From JAVEYA01 sp034003745 (GTDB lineage: Bacteria; Bacillota; Peptococcia; DRI-13; PHAD01): DNA of 22,331 bases. Of this stretch, positions 1 through 9,010 are shown in pieces. The stretch covers positions 1-22,331 of the forward strand of contig JAVEYA010000030.1 in assembly GCA_034003745.1 (NCBI GenBank). The letters run 5' to 3'. Under the pieces are notes generated by a model. It searched no databases. It had not been told where the DNA came from and worked only from the letters and a program-made list of their open reading frames with translations. The position numbers and the translations under genes were made by a program. Numbering within the stretch: the stretch's first letter is position 1; every line of letters starts with the position of its first letter.

Positions 1-2
1 GA

Positions 3-419
3 AATCTTTTAATTAAGAATACCGCCAGGATTTCCCTGGTTTATGTCACTGCCCTGGCCGGAGGGGAAAGGATTCTGGCAGCCTCCGCGCTGGAAGAAGA
101 AGAAAATACGTTTGCCGGCATTACGGACTTGGCGCTCCCCCCCAGCGGATATTTATGCGTCAAACGAAATATTAAGATACAGCTGGTGGATATGAGCAGG
201 ATTATCTGCAAATATGACCACATCTGGAGCGTCTTTTTGGATGATCCGGCCCTAAAAACGCCGGCAGCTCATGCTGAAATTCAGCCTGAAACGGCGCCGC
301 TGAAGCAGCCCCCGCTGACCGTTATCCGTAAAAAACCCGGTGAAAAATGGCTGAAGAAAGCCGGATCGGTCCAGCTGAAAACCGCCCTTGCCAAGCTGGT
401 CATCACCGTGAGAAAATAG
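3..419 (+). CDS. C-terminal part of an unrecognised protein (5' end outside the window)
   Basis: The frame starting at base 3 is open from the window edge to a TAG at 417-419, giving about 138 residues. The first ATG in frame is at 129, and it has no convincing ribosome binding site, so the real start probably lies upstream of the window. The first part (hydrophobic LVYVTALAGG, then an acidic run of four Glu) looks folded. The last 60 residues are rich in Pro, Lys and Ala and end in a basic tail, VITVRK. I do not recognise the family. It lies 111 nt upstream of spoIIE in the same direction. In relatives the genes before spoIIE are often division or sporulation genes, but nothing in this fragment proves such a role. 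Confidence 0.5.
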   Translation, partial: NLLIKNTARISLVYVTALAGGERILAASALEEEENTFAGITDLALPPSGYLCVKRNIKIQLVDMSRIICKYDHIWSVFLDDPALKTPAAHAEIQPETAPLKQPPLTVIRKKPGEKWLKKAGSVQLKTALAKLVITVRK

Positions 420-477
420 TCGGAAAAAAACCGGATAAGGAAGACAGGAAATACCAAAATATTCCACAAGGGTATTG

Positions 478-483
478 TATAAT
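478..483 (+). promoter_or_regulatory. Possible -10 element before spoIIE
   Basis: A perfect TATAAT lies 48 nt before the spoIIE start, in the only gap between it and the upstream gene. No good -35 is seen 16-18 nt upstream. Bacillus subtilis spoIIE has an unusual 21-nt spacer and depends on Spo0A, but I cannot see a convincing 0A box here, so the assignment rests on the -10 alone. Confidence 0.3.
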
Positions 484-530
484 AATATTTAGTTTATCGG
501 GTACCAGTTCAATATGAAGGGTGGTAATGT

Positions 531-2885
531 ATGCTTAAGCTCTCATTGCCTAAACCGTTTCATTCCTTTGATTTATTTAAGCTGCCCGCACAAATCTGGC
601 TGAAGAATATAGGTGTGGCGGGATTGAGCTGCCTTTTGGCCAAAGCGGCCTTGATGGGTGAATTGTATCCTTTCGGCACAAGTTTTTTAGCCGGCGTCTG
701 TATGGTCTATCCTGCCTATGCGCCTGCCGCCTTAGCGGGGGCCCTGCTGGGGTCGGCCCTGGGGAGTTCGGGCTGGCCGGCGCTCAGTTATATTTTGTGC
801 CTGTTTTTGCTTTATCTGGTCTTCAGCAAGGGAATCAAAGAAGAGACCCACTGGCTTTTGGTTCCCGGATTAACGGCGGCTGCGCAGTTATTGGTACGCG
901 GAGCCGTAACTATTTTTACGGCCAATGAATTATATCAGTGGATTGGAGTGGTCTTTGAAAGTTTTTTTGCCGGCGTTTTAACGCTGGTGGCTGTTTCCGG
1001 TTTGCAGGCCTGGCCGCGGCTTTTCAGGGGACAATCCATCAACCCGGAGGAGCGGACAAGCCTGGCCTTGATTATGATCGGCGCCCTGGTAGGCGTGGCT
1101 CAGGCTGAAATCTTCGGTCTCGGCGCACAGAGTGTTTTATCCCGCTGGATTATCTTATGGGGAGCATGCCTCGCCGGGCCGGGGGGCGGCGCTGCAGCAG
1201 GCGTGGCGGTAGGGCTGGTTCCTACCATTCAGGGCAGTTTAACCAGCGGGCCTATTGCGGTCTATGCTTTAGCCGGAATGCTGGGCGGTATGTTTAATAA
1301 TTTCCGCAAAACCGGTGTGGTCATCGGCTTTATGCTGGCCGTTTTATTTATGTCCTTATTTTTCGCTGAACAGATTATCATTGAACAGGCCTTATGGGAG
1401 ACTTTGCTGGCTGTCATCTTGTTTTTCGGGTTTAATCTTCCGCTGGTCAAACTCAAGAAAGCAACAGGACTTGATCTTAAAGAGATGCAGCTGAAACGGG
1501 AAAACAATCAGGAAGTAACCGAACGACTGAGAAAAATATCCCAGGTTTTTTCTGAGCTGGGCAAGACCTTTCAAAGTAAGGAAGGGGAGGAGGCTCCGGA
1601 CAAAGATAAGCTCAATGACATCTTCAGCCGGGTAGCCGCCCGGGTATGTGAAGGATGCAGCCTGCACCGCATCTGCTGGGAGCAGGATTTTTATAAGACC
1701 TATCGCGCCATTATGGACGCTTGCGCCGTTTTGGAGACGAACGGTGGCATTCAGGAAAAGCAATTTGGCGCAGGCTTAAAAAGAAGATGCATGCGGCTGC
1801 GGGAGCTGAGCGTGGCGCTGGATGCGGAAGTTGAACATATGCGGCTGATCGACGCCTACCGGAAACAACTCCAGGACTGCCGGGAAATGGTTCATAAGCA
1901 GCTTCTCAATCTGGCGGAAGTAATCGAAGGTTTTTCCGGCGACCTGAATAATGAAGTTTTTTCTCACGACAGAAGCGGGGCGCTTTTAAAGAAAAGGTTG
2001 GAGGAAAAGGGAATCCGTCTGCAGGAACTGTTAATGATCGATCTGGGCGGCGGAGAAAAGGAAATCGCCGTAACCCAGTCGGGCTGCCCGGAGAAGGGCT
2101 GGTGCAAAACTATGGTGGCGCCCAATATTTCGCAGATCACCGGAAAAAACTACCGCCTCAAAAGCCTGGACTGTACCTTCGGCGATGGTGTCAGCTGCAC
2201 TTACCGGCTGGTTCCCGGCAATTTTTACGGCGTACAGGTGGGCTGTGCGCAATGCCCTCAAGAGGGGCAAAAGATTTCCGGGGATATCTGCGCCTCCTTT
2301 ACTTTAACCGACCAGCGTTTGGCGCTGATCATGAGCGACGGCATGGGTACAGGAGAAGAAGCGCATAATGAAAGCGCGCTGGCCGTTAATTTACTGGAGA
2401 AACTCTTGATGGCCGGATTCTCGGCCGAGACGGCTATCAAGACAATCAATACCGTCTTATTCCTGCGTTCCGGCAAGGAAAGCTTCGTCACGTTAGATCT
2501 GGTGCTGATCAACCGGACCAGCGGGTTGGCGGATTTCTTAAAAATCGGCGGCGCGCCGTCTCTGATCAGCTCCCCTAAAGGATTGAGCGTGGTCCAGGCG
2601 CAATCTCCGCCGGCCGGAATCCTGGATAAGATAGAAATGCAAAATTTCCGTTATACCCTTGATTCCGGCAATGTCATTATTATGATGAGCGACGGGGTCT
2701 GGGAAGCCATCAACAACGCAGGCGGCCCGGCCGGCTGGTTTGAGGACGTGCTGCAGCGGATGAATAAAGCCTGCCCCCAGCAAATTGCCGACAATATTTT
2801 GTATTTAGCCCAAAAGGCTGCGGAAAAGGCCAAGGATGACATGTGTGTACAGGTAGCTCTTATCGAGAGTCGGGAAATTGCCTGA
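531..2885 (+). CDS. spoIIE: Stage II sporulation protein E, PP2C-type phosphatase
   Basis: SpoIIE dephosphorylates the anti-anti-sigma factor SpoIIAA at the sporulation septum, which activates sigma-F in the forespore. The 784-residue protein is close to the usual ~800. Residues ~30-300 are a long series of hydrophobic segments, matching the family's roughly ten membrane spans. The middle is charged and helical and holds a cysteine cluster (C373, C376, C382), typical of this family. The C-terminal PP2C domain shows the metal-binding signatures SDGMG (602-606) and SDG (720-722), with IGGAPS between them. The ATG follows an AAGGGTGG site at 517-524 by 6 nt. Its presence marks the organism as an endospore former. 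There is no clear terminator between it and tilS. Confidence 0.96.
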   Translation: MLKLSLPKPFHSFDLFKLPAQIWLKNIGVAGLSCLLAKAALMGELYPFGTSFLAGVCMVYPAYAPAALAGALLGSALGSSGWPALSYILCLFLLYLVFSKGIKEETHWLLVPGLTAAAQLLVRGAVTIFTANELYQWIGVVFESFFAGVLTLVAVSGLQAWPRLFRGQSINPEERTSLALIMIGALVGVAQAEIFGLGAQSVLSRWIILWGACLAGPGGGAAAGVAVGLVPTIQGSLTSGPIAVYALAGMLGGMFNNFRKTGVVIGFMLAVLFMSLFFAEQIIIEQALWETLLAVILFFGFNLPLVKLKKATGLDLKEMQLKRENNQEVTERLRKISQVFSELGKTFQSKEGEEAPDKDKLNDIFSRVAARVCEGCSLHRICWEQDFYKTYRAIMDACAVLETNGGIQEKQFGAGLKRRCMRLRELSVALDAEVEHMRLIDAYRKQLQDCREMVHKQLLNLAEVIEGFSGDLNNEVFSHDRSGALLKKRLEEKGIRLQELLMIDLGGGEKEIAVTQSGCPEKGWCKTMVAPNISQITGKNYRLKSLDCTFGDGVSCTYRLVPGNFYGVQVGCAQCPQEGQKISGDICASFTLTDQRLALIMSDGMGTGEEAHNESALAVNLLEKLLMAGFSAETAIKTINTVLFLRSGKESFVTLDLVLINRTSGLADFLKIGGAPSLISSPKGLSVVQAQSPPAGILDKIEMQNFRYTLDSGNVIIMMSDGVWEAINNAGGPAGWFEDVLQRMNKACPQQIADNILYLAQKAAEKAKDDMCVQVALIESREIA

Positions 2886-2994
2886 CTTGCGGACAGCTTC
2901 CTCAAAATAGGGTATCCTTAATAGAATGAGTCCCTTTTTTTTTGTAGAAAAAAATTAGAATAACCAAAAACAAACTGGGGAAAGGAAGTCCGGG

Positions 2995-4398
2995 ATGGAA
3001 GAATTCCATAGCCGTATTTATAAAGTAATCCGGGAATATAACATGATTGAACCGGGGGAGCTGATCCTGGCGGGAGTCTCCGGCGGACCCGATTCGCTGG
3101 CGCTCCTGCATGTCTTATGGGCTTTACAAAAAGAGCTTTCTTTCCGGCTGCATGTAGGCCATCTGGACCATTCCCTGCGGGGGGTGCAGGCGGAGGAGGA
3201 AGCTCTCTGGGTAAAGCGGACGGCCGGGCAGTGGGGGTTGCAGTGTACGCTGGGGAAGACCGACGTCTCCCTTCTCGCCCGGGAAAAGAAAATTTCTCTG
3301 CAGGATGCCGGACATCAGGCTAGAAAACAATTTTTCGAAAGCCTGCAAAAAGACCTGGACGCACAGAAAATAGCCCTGGGCCATCAGTCCGACGACCAGG
3401 CGGAAACGCTTTTGATGAATTTTCTGAGCGGAGCGGGTTCCGAAGGATTAAGCGGCATCCTGCCGGTACAGGGAGACTATATCCGGCCTCTGCTTTTTAC
3501 AGACCGTGCGGACATCGAGGCCTATTGTGAAGATCATCAACTGATGCCCAGGCGGGACCCCAGCAATGAAAAAGATATTTATCTCAGAAATAAAATCCGT
3601 CTCCAACTGCTGCCCTGGCTCCGTGAGAATATCAATCCCAATCTGCCGGACACCTTAAACCGGACGGCGCGCATCTTCTGGACCCAGGAGGAATATCTGC
3701 GGGAGATAACCTGTCAGGCTGCCGCAGTATGTCTGGTGACGGAGGCGGAGAAAATAAAAATCAGGCTAAAAAATTTTGCCCTCCAGCATAAGGCATTGCA
3801 GAGAAGACTGGTGCGCAAAGCCTATCAGCTGAGCGGAGGAAAGCAGGGTTTATCCTTTTTGCATGTAGAGGAAGTTTGCGCGCTCATCTTAAATAAACAG
3901 GTGGGCAAGACTCTGCCGCTGCCGGGAGACATCCTGGTGGAAAAAGAATACGATGGGGTGGTGTTCCGCCGGGGCCGGCCTACTGATGATGAAGTCCCCT
4001 TTTTAGAGGAACGGGAACTTCTATTTCCGGGAAATACGGAAATCCCGGGAACCGGACGGATCATTGCGGCGGAGTACGCTGCCGAACTGCCCCGGGAAAT
4101 TCCCCCGGATACCGTCTATATTCCCCGGGAGGAATACGCGCCGCCTTTATACATTCGCTCCCGCCGGGAAGGAGACAAATTCACCCCCGCTGGATATAAT
4201 AAAAGCTATAAATTAAAAGAATATTTCATTGATCACAAGATCCCGCGTAAAATAAGAAATGGAATCCCCTTACTTGCGGATGAGAAGGGCATCCTTTGGC
4301 TGATCGGGTTGGGCTGCGGGAACAGGGTAAATAAAAAAAGCGAATCCGGTCAATATATTCTTGTAAGATTCATCGGCGCGACCGGTATTAATAATTAA
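2995..4398 (+). CDS. tilS: tRNA(Ile)-lysidine synthetase
   Basis: TilS attaches lysine to C34 of the CAU anticodon of a tRNA-Ile, changing decoding from AUG to AUA, and is essential in most bacteria. The PP-loop that binds ATP is plain: SGGPDS at residues 29-34. It is followed by a GHLDHSLRG segment and GHQSDDQAETLLMN, both characteristic of the N-type ATP pyrophosphatase domain. The C-terminal third (SRREGDKFTP onward) matches the TilS C-terminal domain. The 467-residue length is normal. The start is the ATG after an AAAGGAAG site. The position between spoIIE and ftsH is the classical Firmicute order, except that the hypoxanthine phosphoribosyltransferase gene usually found after tilS is absent. 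Confidence 0.96.
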   Translation: MEEFHSRIYKVIREYNMIEPGELILAGVSGGPDSLALLHVLWALQKELSFRLHVGHLDHSLRGVQAEEEALWVKRTAGQWGLQCTLGKTDVSLLAREKKISLQDAGHQARKQFFESLQKDLDAQKIALGHQSDDQAETLLMNFLSGAGSEGLSGILPVQGDYIRPLLFTDRADIEAYCEDHQLMPRRDPSNEKDIYLRNKIRLQLLPWLRENINPNLPDTLNRTARIFWTQEEYLREITCQAAAVCLVTEAEKIKIRLKNFALQHKALQRRLVRKAYQLSGGKQGLSFLHVEEVCALILNKQVGKTLPLPGDILVEKEYDGVVFRRGRPTDDEVPFLEERELLFPGNTEIPGTGRIIAAEYAAELPREIPPDTVYIPREEYAPPLYIRSRREGDKFTPAGYNKSYKLKEYFIDHKIPRKIRNGIPLLADEKGILWLIGLGCGNRVNKKSESGQYILVRFIGATGINN

Positions 4399-4469
4399 TT
4401 AAATTGAAAAATATTCTGGAATATGATAGTGTATTAATGTTTCCGAGTAGTTCCGAAAGGAGGAAATCT

Positions 4470-6320
4470 GTGAACCGGATTCTTAAAAATTTGGCAATCT
4501 ATATGTTGATCGTGATGATTGCCGTCTCCATTTTTTATAACTTTAACGTACCCACCGAGGTTAACGATCCCTTTGAAAATGATTATGTTTCTTTTTATAA
4601 TGCATTGGAAGACAATGAAATTCAGAGCATCAAGATAATTCAGCAGGATTATACGCGTGAAATATCCGGGACCTTAAAAAATACCGGAGAGACTTTTAAA
4701 CTCAATGGCCCCCCCAATGATGAAAAGCTGATTGATCTGATCAAATCAAAAGAAATTCTGTTCAACCATGAACCGGCGCCCAAGCCGCCCTGGTGGACCA
4801 GTCTTCTTTCTACTTTTCTTCCGATTCTGTTCTTGGTCGGCATTATGTTTTTCATGATGCAGCAGACCCAAGGCGGCGGCAGCCGCGTGATGCAGTTCGG
4901 CCGCAGCCGCGCCCGCCTGCATACGGACGATAAGAAACGTGTCACCTTTGCCGATGTGGCCGGAACCGATGAAGCCAAGGAAGAGCTGGAAGAGGTTGTG
5001 GAATTCCTTAAGCAGCCCAAGAAGTTCACCGAATTAGGCGCCAAGATTCCCAAAGGCGTGCTTCTTTTCGGCGCGCCCGGAACAGGTAAGACCTTATTGG
5101 CCCGGGCCGTAGCCGGAGAGGCCGGCGTACCTTTCTTCACCATCAGCGGCTCTGATTTTGTGGAGATGTTTGTAGGTGTGGGCGCCTCGAGAGTGCGGGA
5201 TTTGTTTGAACAGGCCAAAAAGAATTCGCCCTGTATTGTCTTCATCGACGAGATCGACGCGGTGGGACGCCAGCGCGGCGCAGGCTTGGGCGGGGGACAT
5301 GATGAAAGAGAACAAACGCTGAACCAGTTGCTAGTAGAAATGGACGGTTTCAGCGTCAATGAAGGAATCATTATTATTGCCGCAACCAACCGGCCTGATA
5401 TTTTGGACCCGGCCTTGTTGCGGCCGGGCAGGTTCGACCGGCAGATTATCGTGGATATTCCGGATGTGAAGGGCCGTAAGGATATACTGGAAGTGCACTC
5501 CAAAGGCAAACCCCTGGAAGAGGAGATCAGCCTGGATGTCCTGGCCCGCCGGACGCCCGGATTTACCGGCGCCGATCTGGCCAACCTCTTTAATGAAGCG
5601 GCTTTGCTGGCAGCCCGCCGCAACAGGAAAAAAATCAGTATGGAAGAACTGGAAGATTCCGTTGAACGCGTCATCGCAGGGCCCGAGAAGAAATCCCGGA
5701 CCATCAGCGATTATGAAAAGAAACTGGTCTCCTATCACGAAGCCGGTCATGCGCTGGTCGCTACCTTGCTTCCCCATACCGATCCTTTGCATAAGGTTTC
5801 GATTATTCCCCGGGGCCGGGCGGGAGGCTATACGCTCCTTTTACCGAAGGAAGACCGCCGCTATATGACCCGTTCCCAGCTGTTCAGCCAAATTACCATG
5901 CTCCTGGGCGGCCGCGTTGCGGAGAAGCTCTTCTTAGAGGAAATCAGCACCGGCGCGCAAAATGATTTAGAGAGGGCGACGGAGCTGGTCCGGAAAATGA
6001 TTACCGAATTCGGCATGTCGGATGAACTGGGGCCGTTGACTTTTGGCCGTAAGCAGGAACAGGTCTTCCTGGGCCGCGATATCTCCAGGGACAGGAACTA
6101 TTCCGAGGCGGTGGCCTATTCCATCGACAAGGAAGCCCGGCATATCATGGACGAATGCTTTAAGAAAGCTGAGACGCTCCTCAAAGACAACAGCGAGTTC
6201 CTGCATCAGATTGCCCAGACGTTGATGGAGAAAGAAACCATAGAAGCGGATGAATTCGCGGCTATGCTGGAACAGGCGGGGCTGCAAAGGCCGGATGAGA
6301 ACCGGCCCAAAGAAATATAA
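4470..6320 (+). CDS. ftsH: ATP-dependent zinc metalloprotease FtsH
   Basis: FtsH is a hexameric membrane AAA protease that degrades misfolded membrane proteins and some regulators. I chose GTG 4470 because a perfect AAAGGAGG (4456-4463) lies 6 nt before it and the protein then begins with its first membrane helix (NLAIYMLIVMIAVSIFY). An in-frame TTG at 4404 would add 22 residues with no ribosome binding site. The resulting 616 residues are typical. A second membrane helix (LLSTFLPILFLVGIMFFMM) follows an extracytoplasmic segment of about 80 residues. Then come Walker A GAPGTGKT (201-208), Walker B IVFIDEID, the second region of homology with RPGRFDRQI, and the zinc site HEAGH (423-427). It lies 71 nt after tilS and ends before a terminator. 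Confidence 0.97.
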   Translation: MNRILKNLAIYMLIVMIAVSIFYNFNVPTEVNDPFENDYVSFYNALEDNEIQSIKIIQQDYTREISGTLKNTGETFKLNGPPNDEKLIDLIKSKEILFNHEPAPKPPWWTSLLSTFLPILFLVGIMFFMMQQTQGGGSRVMQFGRSRARLHTDDKKRVTFADVAGTDEAKEELEEVVEFLKQPKKFTELGAKIPKGVLLFGAPGTGKTLLARAVAGEAGVPFFTISGSDFVEMFVGVGASRVRDLFEQAKKNSPCIVFIDEIDAVGRQRGAGLGGGHDEREQTLNQLLVEMDGFSVNEGIIIIAATNRPDILDPALLRPGRFDRQIIVDIPDVKGRKDILEVHSKGKPLEEEISLDVLARRTPGFTGADLANLFNEAALLAARRNRKKISMEELEDSVERVIAGPEKKSRTISDYEKKLVSYHEAGHALVATLLPHTDPLHKVSIIPRGRAGGYTLLLPKEDRRYMTRSQLFSQITMLLGGRVAEKLFLEEISTGAQNDLERATELVRKMITEFGMSDELGPLTFGRKQEQVFLGRDISRDRNYSEAVAYSIDKEARHIMDECFKKAETLLKDNSEFLHQIAQTLMEKETIEADEFAAMLEQAGLQRPDENRPKEI

Positions 6321-6342
6321 CACGAAAAAAGAAACATTAGAG

Positions 6343-6380
6343 AATGGCGCAAATCCCTGATAAGGAGCTGCGCCATTTTT
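6343..6380 (+). terminator. Rho-independent terminator after ftsH
   Basis: A perfect 9-bp stem, AATGGCGCA (6343-6351) with TGCGCCATT (6369-6377), encloses a 17-nt loop and runs into five T residues. It stands between the ftsH stop and the ndk start, so it should end the spoIIE-tilS-ftsH transcripts. Confidence 0.8.
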
Positions 6381-6408
6381 GCCCGATGAAAAGATGGGAG
6401 GTAAAAAT

Positions 6409-6855
6409 ATGGAACGTACTTTTGTCATGGTGAAACCGGACGGCGTTCAGCGTGGACTGACCGGGCAGGTGATAGCCCGGGTATCGGACAAAGGCTATCA
6501 GTTAATCGGCTTAAAAATGCTGCAAATTACGCCTCAGCTGGCGGGCCGCCATTATGCCGAGCATGAAAAGAGACCTTTTTTTCAAAGGTTGGTTGAATTT
6601 ATCACCTCGGGACCCGTTGTGGCCATGGTCTGGCAGGGACCCCAGGCAGTTTCCGGCATCCGGAGCGTTATCGGCAAGACGGACCCCCAGGAAGCGCTTC
6701 CCGGCTCCATCCGGGGGGATTGGGGCGTGGATATCGGGCACAATGTCGTCCATGGCTCAGATTCTCCTGAGAGCGCCGAGCGGGAAATCGCCCTGTTTTT
6801 TCAGCCGGAAGAGCTTGTTGAATATGAGAGAACCATAGAAAAATGGGTTTGGTGA
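6409..6855 (+). CDS. ndk: Nucleoside diphosphate kinase
   Basis: Ndk moves the terminal phosphate between nucleoside triphosphates and diphosphates through a phosphohistidine. The active-site motif NVVHGSD is present, with the catalytic His at residue 115, and the N-terminus ERTFVMVKPDGVQRG is diagnostic. The start is ATG 6409 after GGGAGGT (6395-6401). A start further upstream in the same frame would lie inside the ftsH terminator and is unlikely. The 148 residues match the family. It is followed within 40 nt by the thioesterase gene and may be the first gene of a one-carbon/folate operon. Confidence 0.96.
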   Translation: MERTFVMVKPDGVQRGLTGQVIARVSDKGYQLIGLKMLQITPQLAGRHYAEHEKRPFFQRLVEFITSGPVVAMVWQGPQAVSGIRSVIGKTDPQEALPGSIRGDWGVDIGHNVVHGSDSPESAEREIALFFQPEELVEYERTIEKWVW

Positions 6856-6895
6856 TGGTATTCTATAGATAATTTAGTCGTAAGGGGGATAATTT

Positions 6896-7291
6896 ATGGA
6901 GAATGTCTTGAAACCAGGATTGTTCTATGAACTGACAGAAATGGTCACCGAAGATCATACCGCCATCAAATTGGGCAGCGGTACGGTAAAAGTTTACGCC
7001 ACCCCCGCCATGATCGCACTGATGGAGAAGGCATCATGGAAATGTGTGGACCCGTATCTAACGGAAGGACAGGTTACCGTTGGCACAAATCTGGAGGTCA
7101 AGCACCTGACAGCCACGCCTGTGGGGATGAAAGTCCGGGCCCGGGCGGAATTGCGCGCGGTTGAAGGCAAGCGGCTGGAATTTTTTGTCCAGGCCTTTGA
7201 TGAAAAAGAGAAAATCGGTGAAGGCATTCATGAGAGATATATTGTCAATCAAGACAAGTTTATGGCCCGAACAGAAGAAAAGAATAAATAA
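6896..7291 (+). CDS. Hotdog-fold thioesterase, FlK (fluoroacetyl-CoA thioesterase)-like
   Basis: The 131-residue protein resembles Streptomyces cattleya FlK along most of its length. The segment ATPAMIALMEKAS matches the FlK helix carrying its catalytic Thr and Glu, and VGTNLEVKHLTATPVG matches the strand carrying its catalytic His. T36, E44 and H70 keep exactly the spacing of FlK T42, E50 and H76, and R114 in HER corresponds to FlK R120. FlK hydrolyses fluoroacetyl-CoA, but homologues in anaerobes probably act on other small acyl-CoAs, so the substrate here is unknown. The ATG follows AAGGGGG at 6882-6888. It sits between ndk and fhs in the same direction, which suggests a housekeeping role rather than fluorometabolite resistance. 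Confidence 0.85.
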   Translation: MENVLKPGLFYELTEMVTEDHTAIKLGSGTVKVYATPAMIALMEKASWKCVDPYLTEGQVTVGTNLEVKHLTATPVGMKVRARAELRAVEGKRLEFFVQAFDEKEKIGEGIHERYIVNQDKFMARTEEKNK

Positions 7292-7305
7292 AATCCGGGA
7301 GCGTG

Positions 7306-8982
7306 ATGACCATCAAAAGCGACATACAAATTGCCCAGGAAGCCCAAATGCTGCCTATCCTGGATATCGCGCAGAAATTAGGGATTACCGAGGATGATCT
7401 GGAGCTATATGGTAAATATAAGGCCAAGCTCTCCCTGTCCTTATGGGAAAAGCTGAAAACCAAGCCGGACGGCAAACTTGTCTTGGTTACGGCCATAACG
7501 CCTACACCCGCCGGGGAAGGGAAGACGACGACTACCGTCGGCCTGGGACAGGCCTTGTGCCGTCTGGGCAAGAAAGCCATCATCGCTCTGCGGGAACCCT
7601 CGCTGGGCCCCAGTTTCGGGGTCAAGGGCGGCGCGGCGGGCGGCGGGTATAGCCAAGTCGTACCCATGGAAGACATTAATTTGCATTTTACCGGGGACAT
7701 CCATGCCGTTACCGCAGCGCATAACCTGCTGGCAGCTATTTTGGACAACCATATTCATCAGGGCAACGACTTAAATATGGACACCCGGCAGATCGTTCTG
7801 CGCCGGGTCATGGACCTAAACGAGCGGGCTTTAAGAAAAATCGTCATCGGTCTGGGCGGCCGGACGGAAGGAATCCCGCGGGAGAGCGGGTTTGATATCT
7901 CGGTAGCCTCGGAAGTGATGGCCTGCTTATGCCTGGCCGAAGATTTGATGGACTTGAAAGAGCGATTGGGCAGGATTGTCTTAGCCTATACATACGCCGG
8001 CAAGCCGGTGACTGCTGCCGACCTGAAGGCCCAGGGGGCGATGACGCTGCTGTTGAAAGACGCCATCAAGCCCAATCTGGTACAGACGCTGGAGAATACG
8101 CCGGCTTTCGTGCACGGCGGCCCCTTTGCCAATATCGCCCACGGGGCCAACACTATCCTGGCCTCCAAAATGGCCTTAAAACTGGGCGATGTCCTGGTGA
8201 CAGAGGCAGGATTCGGCGCGGATTTGGGCGCGGAAAAGTTCTTTGACCTGGTCAGCCCCTATGCCGGCTTCAAGCCGGACGCGGCGGTGCTGGTCGCCAC
8301 CGTACGGGCCTTGAAAATGCATGGCGGGGTGCCCAAATCTGCCCTGTCTGCCCCGGATAGAGCGGCCTTAGAAAAAGGGCTGGTCAATCTGGAAAAGCAT
8401 ATCGAGAATATCCGGAAATTCGGAGTTCCGGTCCTGGTAGCGCTAAATTACTTCCCCACCGATACCGCAGAAGAAATGGAACTGGTCCTCGGCCGCTGCC
8501 GTGAACTGAATGTGGAAGCAGCTGTCTCCAGGGTCTTTGGAGAAGGCGGCAAAGGCGGTGAGGAACTGGCCGGCAAACTGCTGAAGATACTGGCGGAGGA
8601 TTCCTCCCGGTATCATCCCCTCTATGACTGGAAACAGCCGCTGGCCTCCAAAATAGAAAAGATCGCCCGGGAAATTTATGGCGCAGCCGGCGTCTCCTAC
8701 AGCAAGGAAGCGGAAAACAGCTTGAAAAAATATGAAGAATTGGGCTACGGGGCGCTGCCCGTCTGTATGGCCAAAACACAATATTCCTTCTCGGATGACG
8801 CGGGAAAATTAGGCCGTCCGGAAGGCTTTGTCCTGAATATCAAAGAAGCGCGGCTTTCCGCCGGGGCCGGTTTTGTAGTGGCTTTGGCCGGGGCGATTAT
8901 GACCATGCCCGGTTTGCCCAAAAGACCGGCAGCCGAAGAAATCGATATCGATGGGGACGGCAGAATTACGGGGCTGTTCTGA
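7306..8982 (+). CDS. fhs: Formate-tetrahydrofolate ligase
   Basis: This enzyme makes 10-formyltetrahydrofolate from formate, ATP and tetrahydrofolate. It is the entry step of the methyl branch of the Wood-Ljungdahl pathway in acetogens and a one-carbon supply step in other clostridia. The nucleotide loop TPAGEGKT lies at residues 67-74, and the 558-residue length is standard. The family's EPSLGPSFGVKGGAAGGGYSQ stretch and the TEAGFGADLGAEKF segment are intact. A GTG directly precedes the ATG (7303). I prefer ATG 7306 because the short GGGA site (7297-7300) is then better spaced. The folate synthesis genes follow after 28 nt, so cofactor synthesis and its use are probably co-transcribed. Confidence 0.96.
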   Translation: MTIKSDIQIAQEAQMLPILDIAQKLGITEDDLELYGKYKAKLSLSLWEKLKTKPDGKLVLVTAITPTPAGEGKTTTTVGLGQALCRLGKKAIIALREPSLGPSFGVKGGAAGGGYSQVVPMEDINLHFTGDIHAVTAAHNLLAAILDNHIHQGNDLNMDTRQIVLRRVMDLNERALRKIVIGLGGRTEGIPRESGFDISVASEVMACLCLAEDLMDLKERLGRIVLAYTYAGKPVTAADLKAQGAMTLLLKDAIKPNLVQTLENTPAFVHGGPFANIAHGANTILASKMALKLGDVLVTEAGFGADLGAEKFFDLVSPYAGFKPDAAVLVATVRALKMHGGVPKSALSAPDRAALEKGLVNLEKHIENIRKFGVPVLVALNYFPTDTAEEMELVLGRCRELNVEAAVSRVFGEGGKGGEELAGKLLKILAEDSSRYHPLYDWKQPLASKIEKIAREIYGAAGVSYSKEAENSLKKYEELGYGALPVCMAKTQYSFSDDAGKLGRPEGFVLNIKEARLSAGAGFVVALAGAIMTMPGLPKRPAAEEIDIDGDGRITGLF

Positions 8983-9010
8983 ATAATGTTTTTAAAATGA
9001 GGTGAACTGA

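Noticed and set aside
2886..2994. Terminator or promoter between spoIIE and tilS
   Set aside because: There is a T-run at about 2935-2944 but no stem before it, and TAGAAT (2922-2927) has no matching -35.
4404..4469. Upstream TTG start for ftsH adding 22 residues
   Set aside because: There is no binding site before it, whereas the GTG at 4470 has a perfect AAAGGAGG and places the membrane helix at the N-terminus.
4649..5704. A 351-codon open frame on the - strand opposite ftsH
   Set aside because: It is fully antisense to the conserved FtsH AAA domain, is rich in Ser and Arg as expected of a shadow frame, and resembles no family.
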